DNA from: a bacterium
GTDB lineage: Bacteria > Patescibacteriota > Minisyncoccia > Phycocordibacterales > UBA1550
Length of the DNA: 28,425 bases
Assembly: GCA_021812665.1 (NCBI GenBank)
Contig: JAKAMX010000002.1
Location: 1-28,425, forward strand
Direction of reading: 5' to 3'
Shown: piece by piece, positions 13,920 to 20,333 of the stretch
Numbering within the stretch: position 1 is the first letter of the stretch
How the letters are laid out: each line of letters starts with the position of its first letter
The notes under the pieces: generated by a model
The model's input: the letters and a program-made list of their open reading frames with translations, nothing else
Told to the model about the DNA's origin: nothing
The model's database searches: none
Translations under genes and position numbers: made by a program

Positions 13920-15212
13920 ATGGGAAACACATTTATCATCAACGGTTTTGGAGGTGAGCGGAAATTGCGTGGCGAAGTTAAGATCACAGGCGCAAAAAAT
14001 GCAGCACTCAAAGCGATTGCAGCAACGGTGTTGTTCGGGGATAAGGTCACCCTTGAAAATATTCCGGAGATCGATGATGTGTTTCGTATGTTTGAACTTT
14101 TGAAAGGGATGGGTGCCGAGGTAGAGCATCGCAAAGCGGGTTCGTATTCTGTTGTGGTGCCGAGAAATTTGGCAACAGAGCTTCCCTTTGAGATCGCAAA
14201 GCGCATGCGCGCCTCGATTGTTTTTACTGGTCCTATACTTGCCCGTTTTGGTGAAGTCTCGTTTCCTCATCCAGGTGGTTGTCTTATCGGTTCACGGCCA
14301 GTCGATCTTTTTATGGAGGGCTTTGAGAAAATGGGCGCGAAGGTCGCTCTCAAAGACAACAAATATACAGTCGTTGCCAAGAATGGTTTGAAAGGCACGG
14401 AGTTCTTTCTAAAGAACCAGAGCGTGACAGTGACCGAAACATTTATGATGGCAGCGGTTTGCGCAAAGGGCACAACGGTGATCAAAAATGCTGCGATGGA
14501 GCCAGAGATTGTTGACCTTGCGCAGTTCTTGATAAAGTGCGGAGCAAAAATAACTGGTGCTGGAACGCCGACAATTACGATCAAGGGTGGCAAGCTCTTG
14601 GTTGGAAAAGGACATCCCTACAAAACAATGCCCGATCGTATCGATGCGGGAAGTTTTCTTATTCTGGGCGCGCTTGCCGCAAAAGAGCTTCGCATCACCA
14701 ACTGCAACCCGATTCACCTTGAAGCAGTTATCGAATCGCTTCGCACTGCAGGCGTAGATGTTGAAACCAAAAAAACAGAAATTATTGTTCGCGCGCCTGC
14801 AACAATAAAGCCTATCGATATTAAAACTCACGAGTATCCTGGTTTCCCAACCGATCTTCAGGCGCCGATGACCGTTTTTCTGACCCAAGCAGACGGAGAG
14901 AGTAAGGTGTTTGAAACAATTTTTGAAGGACGCCTCAACTTCACCGAAGCACTTGCAGCAATGGGCGCACAGATCACCATGATGGACCCACATCGTGTAC
15001 TTGTTCGCGGAAAGTCAGAGTTACGCGGAAGGAAACTCACGAGTCCGGACCTACGGGCAGGCCTCGCATTCGTGATCGCAGCGATAGTTGCAAAAGGGGA
15101 GTCGGTCATCCATAATGTGGACACTACGATTGACCGTGGGTATGAAGATGTCGACAATCGCTTGAGAGCTATTGGTGTTGACATAAAGCGCATAGATCAG
15201 TCTGAATTTTAA
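13920..15212 (+). CDS. murA: UDP-N-acetylglucosamine 1-carboxyvinyltransferase
   Basis: 430 residues, full length. It transfers enolpyruvate from PEP to UDP-GlcNAc, the first committed peptidoglycan step. ITGAKNAAL (22-30) supplies the catalytic Lys-Asn pair; the flexible loop PHPGGCLIGSRPVDL holds the PEP-binding Cys121, so the enzyme is of the fosfomycin-sensitive Cys type; EYPGFPTDLQAPMT carries the catalytic Asp. The start is the ATG at 13920; TATACG at 13902-13907 could be a -10, giving a leader of only a few bases, and there is no Shine-Dalgarno. mreB copy 1 follows after 25 bases, so wall precursor synthesis and shape control are probably co-expressed. Confidence 0.96.
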   Translation: MGNTFIINGFGGERKLRGEVKITGAKNAALKAIAATVLFGDKVTLENIPEIDDVFRMFELLKGMGAEVEHRKAGSYSVVVPRNLATELPFEIAKRMRASIVFTGPILARFGEVSFPHPGGCLIGSRPVDLFMEGFEKMGAKVALKDNKYTVVAKNGLKGTEFFLKNQSVTVTETFMMAAVCAKGTTVIKNAAMEPEIVDLAQFLIKCGAKITGAGTPTITIKGGKLLVGKGHPYKTMPDRIDAGSFLILGALAAKELRITNCNPIHLEAVIESLRTAGVDVETKKTEIIVRAPATIKPIDIKTHEYPGFPTDLQAPMTVFLTQADGESKVFETIFEGRLNFTEALAAMGAQITMMDPHRVLVRGKSELRGRKLTSPDLRAGLAFVIAAIVAKGESVIHNVDTTIDRGYEDVDNRLRAIGVDIKRIDQSEF

Positions 15213-15237
15213 ACACGGGGACTCACGGAATAATTTT

Positions 15238-16251
15238 ATGTCATTGTTTTCAACAAAAATTGGTATAGATCTCGGCACCGCAAACACGCTCGTGTTTATT
15301 CCTGGCAAAGGAGTGGTTCTCAACGAACCATCTGTAGTTGCGGTAAATCAGCAAGACAATCGCATCATGGCGGTAGGCCTCGAGGCAAAGCAGATGATCG
15401 GCCGCACCCCTGACACCATCATTGCATATCGACCAATGAAAGATGGCGTCATTGCTGATTATCGCGTGACAGAGGCGATGCTTCATTACTATATGAACAA
15501 AGCACTCGGTAAATGGAACCTTTTGAAGCCAGAAGTGATGGTCTCGGTTCCAGCAGGAGTCTCTTCAACTGAACGTCGTGCGGTCATCGAAGCAACGATC
15601 AAGGCTGGCGCAAAAAGCGCGTACGTGGTCAAAGAGCCAATTCTCGCGGCAATCGGCGCAGGAATCCCTATTTATGAAGCATGCGGGCACATGGTGGTTG
15701 ATATTGGAGGAGGCACCACAGATGTTGCAGTGATCTCTCTCGGTGGTATTGTTGCGTCAACATCCGTAAAGTGCGCGGGTAACAAAATTGATCACGCTAT
15801 CGCCGACCACATAAAGAAAACATTCAATCTCGCTATCGGTGACCGCACTGCAGAGGAAATCAAAATTCGCATCGGTTCTGCTGTCGCCATGGACGACGAA
15901 CTTTTCCTCACCATCAAAGGACGTGATCATGTCACTGGTCTGCCTCGTACTGCACAGGTAACCACCAATGAAATAGTTAAGGCTATTGATAAAGAGCTTC
16001 GCGATATCGTTCGCGCGATCAAGGACGTTCTCCAGGAAACCCCTCCTGAGCTTGCTTCAGACATTATTGATCAAGGCATTATTATGACCGGCGGCTCGTC
16101 TCAACTTCGCAATTTCCCCGAGCTCGTAGAGCGTCGAACAGGAGTAAAAGCTATTCTTGCAGACGACGCGCTATACTGTGTGGTGAAAGGAACCGGTATT
16201 GCGCTTGACCACCTCGAGACGTACAAGAAAAGTATTTTAGCGAAAAAATAG
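15238..16251 (+). CDS. mreB: Actin-like shape protein MreB (copy 1)
   Basis: 337 residues. Actin-fold ATPase that polymerises under the membrane and guides wall synthesis. The N-terminal phosphate loop IGIDLGTANTLVFI, the central phosphate loop VVDIGGGTTDVAVISLGG, the adenosine motif IIMTGGSSQLRNFPEL and EPILAAIGAGIPI are all present. It differs from copy 2 (21614-22663) in many places, for example NQQDNRIMAVG and CAGNKIDHAI, and it is next to murA and a delta' gene instead of mreC, so it is a diverged paralogue. No Shine-Dalgarno of note. The delta' start lies 36 bases downstream. Confidence 0.95.
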   Translation: MSLFSTKIGIDLGTANTLVFIPGKGVVLNEPSVVAVNQQDNRIMAVGLEAKQMIGRTPDTIIAYRPMKDGVIADYRVTEAMLHYYMNKALGKWNLLKPEVMVSVPAGVSSTERRAVIEATIKAGAKSAYVVKEPILAAIGAGIPIYEACGHMVVDIGGGTTDVAVISLGGIVASTSVKCAGNKIDHAIADHIKKTFNLAIGDRTAEEIKIRIGSAVAMDDELFLTIKGRDHVTGLPRTAQVTTNEIVKAIDKELRDIVRAIKDVLQETPPELASDIIDQGIIMTGGSSQLRNFPELVERRTGVKAILADDALYCVVKGTGIALDHLETYKKSILAKK

Positions 16252-16287
16252 TTGTGCTTGGGAGTCGGGTATCCGACAGAATCAATC

Positions 16288-16971
16288 ATGGACAACATTT
16301 TTGAACACTACAAAAAAACAGGATATCTCCATCATGCATATGTTATCGAAGGACTGCATGAGGATGTTGTTCGCGTGCTTGTCCCGACCATCGAACGTCA
16401 CTTGGGAATAACCGCAAAAGGAAATCCTGATTTCAGTATTACTCGACACGAGTCGTTTAGTATTGATGAAGCGCGCGCGCTGAAAGACATTGAAAAACGT
16501 TCGGCGTGGGGTGGGGGGAAAAAGATTTATATAATAGGCGCAATTACATTTCCTCTTGAGGCGCAGAATGCACTCTTGAAAACACTTGAGGATCCGACGG
16601 AGGGCACACACTTTTTTATTATTCTTCCGCGTGCTGAAATTTTGCTGCCAACATTGCGATCGCGTGTTCTGGTGGTGGCCGCTGACGAAAACACGCCAGA
16701 TGAAGAAGCGAAAGATCTCGCAACTAAATTTTTAGAAGCAAACCTAGAGAATCGTTTTGTGCTTATAAAAAGACTTGTTGAAAAAAAAGATCGTGAGCTT
16801 TTCAGACGTATGCTCGATCATATTGAAAAAAAACTCTATGCGCGCTTTAAAAACAAACCAGATACTGAGGCAGGGAAGGTGTTTAGCGAGATCTACCAAG
16901 TAAAGCTGTATCTTGCCACGAGAGGAGCGTCACCCAAGATGCTTCTGGAACATATAGCTATGATTGTTTGA
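16288..16971 (+). CDS. holB: DNA polymerase III delta' subunit-like protein
   Basis: 227 residues from the ATG at 16288; the frame is open back to 16252, but homology starts at MDNIFEHYKKTGYLHHAYVI, the usual 'HAYLF' opening. The clamp-loader pattern SIDEARALKDIEKRSAWGGG, KIYIIGAITFPLEAQNALLK, TLEDPTEGTHFFII and LLPTLRSRV is clear, with the SRx arginine region. The N-terminal P-loop and the zinc-binding cysteines of bacterial delta'/gamma proteins are missing, and the protein is about two thirds of the usual length. It would be a structural subunit of the clamp loader. Between mreB and this gene a small hairpin TCGG/CCGA (GTAT loop) is seen. Confidence 0.85.
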   Translation: MDNIFEHYKKTGYLHHAYVIEGLHEDVVRVLVPTIERHLGITAKGNPDFSITRHESFSIDEARALKDIEKRSAWGGGKKIYIIGAITFPLEAQNALLKTLEDPTEGTHFFIILPRAEILLPTLRSRVLVVAADENTPDEEAKDLATKFLEANLENRFVLIKRLVEKKDRELFRRMLDHIEKKLYARFKNKPDTEAGKVFSEIYQVKLYLATRGASPKMLLEHIAMIV

Positions 16972-16978
16972 TGGACTA

Positions 16979-17006
16979 TTGACAAAAATCTCAGATTGTG
17001 TATAGT
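16979..17006 (+). promoter_or_regulatory. Strong promoter of the structured RNA
   Basis: A perfect TTGACA (16979-16984), 16-base spacer, TATAGT (17001-17006). Transcription should start around 17011-17013, exactly where the terminal helix GGTAGCTA begins. It overlaps only a few bases beyond the delta' stop. Confidence 0.75.
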
Positions 17007-17010
17007 ATTG

Positions 17011-17450
17011 GGTAGCTACGGACTAGACCTCAATGAGGCTGGTACCAGTTCCTTTCACCCCGTCGGCAAACGGCCGCTCCCTGAAGAGGAGAGACGCCCC
17101 CATCCGCCGACTTCATCTGCCCAAGGAGGGCAAACGACGTGCCGAAGGTTGACTACGGCTAGGCAAGCCAGAGATGGCCGCGCCAAGCAAAGGCCTTGGT
17201 CAGCGCCTAGGGCAGGTGCATTCGCGCTGAGCCCACATCCCGCAACCATCGGGCCTGTCCAAGAGACAGACGCCGACCCCCCCTGGAGGGCACATGACCC
17301 CAGCCGCCGACACGAATCGAGCGCGTGACCGTCCCGAGGAAAGCATCATCGCTTCCTTCGACATCGGCCACGGCCGCGACTAGCTACCTAGATCGCCGCC
17401 AACGCCCACTTCCCACCGGAACACGCAAGTGCTCCGGTGGTTTTCTTTTT
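17011..17450 (+). ncRNA. Unassigned GC-rich structured RNA, about 0.4 kb
   Basis: A strong promoter precedes it and an intrinsic terminator ends it. The 5' end GGTAGCTA (17011-17018) is exactly complementary to TAGCTACC (17382-17389), closing the molecule with an 8-base-pair helix. Between them a series of local hairpins is visible: CCTC/GAGG (17028-17038), CCGT/ACGG (17060-17073), CTCC/GGAG (17077-17091), GCCC/GGGC (17119-17131), GCCG/CGGC (17141-17159), CCAAG/CTTGG (17183-17199), CTGTC/GACAG (17255-17269), CCC/GGG (17281-17290), GGAA..GC/GCTTCC (17338-17357), CGGC/GCCG (17366-17377). The stretch is strikingly richer in G and C than all surrounding genes. I find no tRNA-like domain, RNase P P4 core, SRP or 6S pattern. 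A 110-codon frame exists (16996-17328) but begins upstream of the promoter's start site and is low-complexity Arg/Pro-rich, so coding is unlikely. Confidence 0.7.
17413..17450 (+). terminator. Terminator of the structured RNA
   Basis: CCACCGGA (17413-17420) pairs with TCCGGTGG (17433-17440); an inner CAC/GTG stem closes a GCAA tetraloop. TTTTCTTTTT follows at 17441-17450. Confidence 0.9.
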
Positions 17451-17578
17451 GCCCCCGCACCTACTTTGCCATCATTTCATAGTTTCTCGAGTATTTGAAT
17501 TCGCATGCATACACTTAAACTAAATTAGTCTAAAATGTTTACGCAATCATTCTTAATGGCAAAGTGGGTGCAGGGGTT

Positions 17579-17607
17579 TTGCCTATCCAGGGCTATTTTG
17601 ATATCAT
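17579..17607 (+). promoter_or_regulatory. Promoter of frr (near-leaderless)
   Basis: TTGCCT (17579-17584), 17-base spacer, TATCAT (17602-17607); the ATG at 17616 lies 8 bases further. Confidence 0.5.
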
Positions 17608-17615
17608 GGCTTCAT

Positions 17616-18170
17616 ATGTCATACGATTTTTCTGCATTTAAAAAGCGAACAGGAGATATTACTGAATATCTAAAAAAGGAACTTTCGGCGATTCACACCG
17701 GTCGCGCAAGCACAGCAATCCTCGATGGAATTTTTATTGAGTCGTACGGTACACGGCTCGCTATTCCACACGTTGCGACGGTAGCAAACGAAGACGCCCG
17801 CACTATACGTATCGTTCCATGGGAAAAAGGGAACAGTAAGGAGATTGAAAAAGCTATCAATGCAGCAAGCCTCGGCGTATCTGTTGCAACCGACGAGGGT
17901 GGCCTCCGTGTATTTTTCCCAGAATTAACGACAGAACGACGTGTTTCGTTTACAAAGATCGTTCGCGAGAAAATGGAGGACTCACGCATCGAAATAAAAG
18001 GCGAGCGAGAAAAAACTAAAAATGACATCATTGCAAAGCAGCGTGATGGAGAAATAAGCGAGGACGAAAAAACCCTAGCGCTTGAGGAATTGCAAAAGTA
18101 TGTCGACGAAGCAAACAACTCCGTTGAACTTATTGGTGGCAAAAAAGAAAAGGAAATTTTAGGCGAGTAA
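17616..18170 (+). CDS. frr: Ribosome recycling factor
   Basis: 184 residues, the standard size, starting at the ATG at 17616 (MSYDFSAFKKRTGD). A longer frame back to 17535 would span the promoter and has no homology. The protein splits post-termination ribosomes together with EF-G. Family signatures: LKKELSAIHTGRASTAILDGI, the domain II part ESYGTRLAIPHVATVANEDARTI (in segments), PWEKGNSKEIEKAI, then the long helical LTTERRVSFTKIVREK and the C-terminal helix with LQKYVDEANNSVE. The usual upstream tsf-pyrH genes are not here; rseP follows after 4 bases, as in the frr-...-rseP gene order of many bacteria. Confidence 0.95.
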   Translation: MSYDFSAFKKRTGDITEYLKKELSAIHTGRASTAILDGIFIESYGTRLAIPHVATVANEDARTIRIVPWEKGNSKEIEKAINAASLGVSVATDEGGLRVFFPELTTERRVSFTKIVREKMEDSRIEIKGEREKTKNDIIAKQRDGEISEDEKTLALEELQKYVDEANNSVELIGGKKEKEILGE

Positions 18171-18174
18171 TATT

Positions 18175-19269
18175 GTGAGTATTATTTTATTTATTGTCAT
18201 CCTTGGAACGCTTGTTCTCGTGCACGAGCTCGGGCATTTTATTGCTGCAAAACGATCTGGTATTCGTGTTGATGAATTTGGTATTGGTTTTCCTCCACGT
18301 CTTTTTTCTAAAACGATCGGAGAAACTAAATACTCCCTCAACCTCTTTCCGCTCGGTGGCTTTGTGAAGATTTTTGGCGAAAATCCGGGACTTGAATCAG
18401 CGGACAGCAAGGATTCTGCACGGAGCATGGTGAACAAGCCTCGGTATATTCAAGCGTGGGTGATTGTGGCTGGAATTGTATTCAATTTTCTCTTTGCATG
18501 GGTCATCCTCAGTTTTGGTTTTATGGCGGGCATGCCATATTCGGTTGATGATTCTGCCTACGCGTCTCGTGTTAAAAATCCTGAACTCACCATCACGCAA
18601 GTATTACCAAAGTCTCCAGCGGAAATTGCCGGCCTTAAACCTGGCGACAAAATCACCGAGCTCGCTGCTGGAAAATTAAGCAAAAATAATCCCAGCGTAA
18701 AAGAAGCTCAAGACATCATTGCAGACCACGAGCAGGTTTCAGTTGTATATGCACGAGGCAGTGAGGTTAAAAAAACGACCATTCGTGGTGTCACGGGAAT
18801 AGTGGGTTCACGACGAGCGATAGGTGTTTCTCTTGATGTTACGGGTGTATTACAATTGCCGCCGCTCCAGGCTGTCTACATGGGTATCACGACCACTGTT
18901 TCGTTGACCGCTGAGACCGCCTTGGGGATGTTCAACCTCATTAAAAATATATTTATTGGCCAAGCAAACTTTTCACAAATTTCAGGGCCAGTGGGTATTG
19001 TCGGTGTTGTTCGTGATGCAAATGCGCTCGGATTTGCTCACCTTGTTTCTTTGGCAGCACTTATTTCTATCAATCTTGCGGTCATCAACTTTTTGCCTCT
19101 TCCCGCGCTCGATGGGGGAAGACTGTTCTTTTTAATTATTGAAGCCATTAAGCGTTCGCCAATAAAGGCCGAAGTGGCAAACATTGCAAACGGTATTGGA
19201 TTTGCTCTCCTGATTTTGCTTATGGCTGTGGTGACTTATCACGATATTGTCCGATTGATCCACGGATAA
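18175..19269 (+). CDS. rseP: Site-2 protease RseP/RasP (M50 zinc metalloprotease)
   Basis: 364 residues with a GTG start 4 bases after the frr stop. It cuts transmembrane segments inside the membrane, for example anti-sigma factors or signal-peptide remnants. HELGH (His17, Glu18, His21) lies in the first helix and the third metal ligand Asp313 in LPALDGGRLFF near the end. A PDZ domain sits at about 135-215 (ITQVLPKSPAEIAGLKPGDKI in part). GQANFSQISGPVGIVGVV is the conserved substrate-loop region. Four transmembrane segments. It is shorter than E. coli RseP (one PDZ rather than two), as in Gram-positive RasP. A bidirectional terminator follows. Confidence 0.95.
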   Translation: MSIILFIVILGTLVLVHELGHFIAAKRSGIRVDEFGIGFPPRLFSKTIGETKYSLNLFPLGGFVKIFGENPGLESADSKDSARSMVNKPRYIQAWVIVAGIVFNFLFAWVILSFGFMAGMPYSVDDSAYASRVKNPELTITQVLPKSPAEIAGLKPGDKITELAAGKLSKNNPSVKEAQDIIADHEQVSVVYARGSEVKKTTIRGVTGIVGSRRAIGVSLDVTGVLQLPPLQAVYMGITTTVSLTAETALGMFNLIKNIFIGQANFSQISGPVGIVGVVRDANALGFAHLVSLAALISINLAVINFLPLPALDGGRLFFLIIEAIKRSPIKAEVANIANGIGFALLILLMAVVTYHDIVRLIHG

Positions 19270-19270
19270 A

Positions 19271-19295
19271 AAAAGCCCGCGCTGAGCGGGCTTTT
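19271..19295. terminator. Bidirectional terminator between rseP and the paralogue pair
   Basis: AAAAGCCCGC (19271-19280), loop GCTGA, GCGGGCTTTT (19286-19295), with A-run upstream and TTTTGTTTT downstream. Confidence 0.85.
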
Positions 19296-19308
19296 GTTTT
19301 GAAGTTGG

Positions 19309-19686
19309 CTAGGTAAAGTGCGGCGACATGAGTTGATACACTTGCCGGGGACCATCTTCATTGCGCGAGATTCTTACGACGACCTGATCGCCTGCGTTGA
19401 GCATCTGTTCAAGCTTGCACCCGAGACCGTGGAAGCATTGTGATCGGTCGCTGTGATCACAATGCATCACGTCCTTGCAGTCGAACGTGAGCACGAGCGT
19501 CTGGACAGTTGCTCGCGATGTGGCCTCTACGACGATGCGCAGCAGGCTCCCGTCGGTCGGGTCGATCACTTTTGCGTGAATTTTGCCGCAGATGGTGATG
19601 AACGGATCGGTGCAGTTCATACTGACAGCGCCGTAAACAAAAAATCCAAAAAGCAGAACTGCTCCGGTACTGAGCAAAGTTTCCAT
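19309..19686 (-). CDS. Membrane-anchored protein of unknown family, QCFHG paralogue A
   Basis: 125 residues from the ATG at 19686, set by GGAG seven bases upstream; the frame runs further to 19779 but that would include its promoter. Residues 1-21 are a signal anchor (METLLSTGAVLLFGFFVYG). The rest is a beta-rich domain: CGKIHAKVIDPTDGSLLRI, VQTLVLTFDCKD, then CDHSDRSQCFHGLGCKLEQM, then AGDQVVVRISR. The order resembles an OB-like barrel. The segment C-x-H-x5-QCFHG-x-G is shared with the neighbouring gene, so the two arose by duplication. The Cys and His pattern might bind a metal or form a disulfide. Its promoter is a perfect TTGACA-N17-TATAAT. Confidence 0.72.
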   Translation of the reverse strand: METLLSTGAVLLFGFFVYGAVSMNCTDPFITICGKIHAKVIDPTDGSLLRIVVEATSRATVQTLVLTFDCKDVMHCDHSDRSQCFHGLGCKLEQMLNAGDQVVVRISRNEDGPRQVYQLMSPHFT

Positions 19687-19734
19687 TGAAATCTCCGAAA
19701 AAATGGTTGCGAAAGAGGGGAATATTCTCTGCAT

Positions 19735-19763
19735 ATTATACTCAAAATAACGCATCTTGTCAA
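19735..19763 (-). promoter_or_regulatory. Perfect-consensus promoter of QCFHG paralogue A
   Basis: On the minus strand TTGACA (19758-19763), exactly 17 bases, TATAAT (19735-19740). Transcription starts around 19728, giving a leader of about 40 bases with a GGAG site. This is the best sigma-70-type promoter in the window. Confidence 0.85.
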
Positions 19764-19779
19764 TAATACATGCAAACAA

Positions 19780-19803
19780 AAAAGGTCCCTTTGGGGACCT
19801 TTT
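19780..19803 (-). terminator. Terminator of QCFHG paralogue B
   Basis: AAAAGGTCCC (19780-19789), loop TTTG, GGGACCTTTT (19794-19803); read on minus it ends in TTTTTTTG. Confidence 0.85.
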
Positions 19804-19812
19804 GGTATTGGG

Positions 19813-20208
19813 CTACTTGAAAACGCAGTATTCGCTGAGGCGGCGCTTGCTCTTGACCGACACGAAACGGCGGACATCTCTCACCATCGAATTGGTGCGC
19901 TCAGTTCGGACACAAAGGATATCTCCGAACTGAATGTAAGCATCAAGCGTATCTCCCTTGCCATGGAAACACTGTTCACCGAATCGATGATTGCAGGCGA
20001 TCGTCGCGACGGTGTCAAACATGAGTTCGATTCGCGCACCCTGCGAAGTTACCACCGTGACGCTCGAGGTCGTGAAGTTCGCGCGACAGATGTTCAGGTC
20101 TACGACCTTGCCTTCGAGCAGGACGCCTCTTCGCCTCACGACAAAAAGGACGAGAATTGTGATGAGGATGAGGCCACCAAGAGCGCTGTAGATCCAGGCG
20201 TATTGCAT
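19813..20208 (-). CDS. Membrane-anchored protein of unknown family, QCFHG paralogue B
   Basis: 131 residues; ATG at 20208 preceded by AAGGAG. Residues 5-24 are a transmembrane anchor (WIYSALGGLILITILVLFVV) followed by RRR, so the domain is likely cytoplasmic by the positive-inside rule, in contrast to paralogue A where charge gives no clear answer. The domain runs LLEGKVVDLNICRANF, RIELMFDTVATI, ACNHRFGEQCFHGKGDTLDAY, FGDILCVRTERT. The ACNH...QCFHGxG...GD..xVR pattern aligns with paralogue A. The C-terminus is basic with a final Cys (SEYCVFK). No named family. The unit has its own leader, with a hairpin AAACCA/TGGTTT (20237-20251), and its own terminator. Confidence 0.72.
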   Translation of the reverse strand: MQYAWIYSALGGLILITILVLFVVRRRGVLLEGKVVDLNICRANFTTSSVTVVTSQGARIELMFDTVATIACNHRFGEQCFHGKGDTLDAYIQFGDILCVRTERTNSMVRDVRRFVSVKSKRRLSEYCVFK

Positions 20209-20236
20209 ACATGCTCCTTATAAAAATGCTTTGGTA

Positions 20237-20251
20237 AAACCACGTTGGTTT
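20237..20251 (-). other. Small hairpin in the leader of QCFHG paralogue B
   Basis: AAACCA and TGGTTT pair around a 3-base loop, between a TTGACA-like -35 (20288-20293, weak -10) and the Shine-Dalgarno at 20214-20219. It could affect translation or message stability; only the pairing is seen. Confidence 0.35.
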
Positions 20252-20298
20252 CACTTCTGACTACAAACTACATATAAAATAGCATTTTGTCAATTAAT

Positions 20299-20327
20299 TT
20301 GGCGTGCGCGTATTTTTAATGTACTAT
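20299..20327 (+). promoter_or_regulatory. Promoter of proS (leaderless)
   Basis: TTGGCG (20299-20304), 17-base spacer, TACTAT (20322-20327), then ACGCAC and the ATG at 20334. Confidence 0.6.
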
Positions 20328-20333
20328 ACGCAC

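Noticed and set aside
16261..16280. Small hairpin TCGG-GTAT-CCGA between mreB copy 1 and holB as a terminator.
   Set aside because: Only four to five base pairs and no T-run; holB lacks a promoter of its own, so read-through is more likely.
17131..17163. A tmRNA-like tag reading frame (GCA AAC GAC, ANDVPKVDYG then TAG) inside the GC-rich RNA.
   Set aside because: The first three codons match the common tag start, but the end lacks the ALAA-type tail, and the RNA has no tRNA-like domain, no TTCGAC 5' signature and no CCA end.
16996..17328. A 110-codon open frame across the GC-rich region.
   Set aside because: Its ATG lies upstream of the predicted transcription start, it has no ribosome binding site, and the product is Arg/Pro-rich low-complexity sequence, as expected by chance in GC-rich DNA.
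17011..17450. RNase P RNA, suggested by the length and the paired 5' and 3' ends.
   Set aside because: The conserved GAGGAAAGTCC and ACAGAA segments of the P4 core and the GGTAA region are not found in the right order on either strand. A highly derived RNase P RNA cannot be fully excluded without a covariance search.
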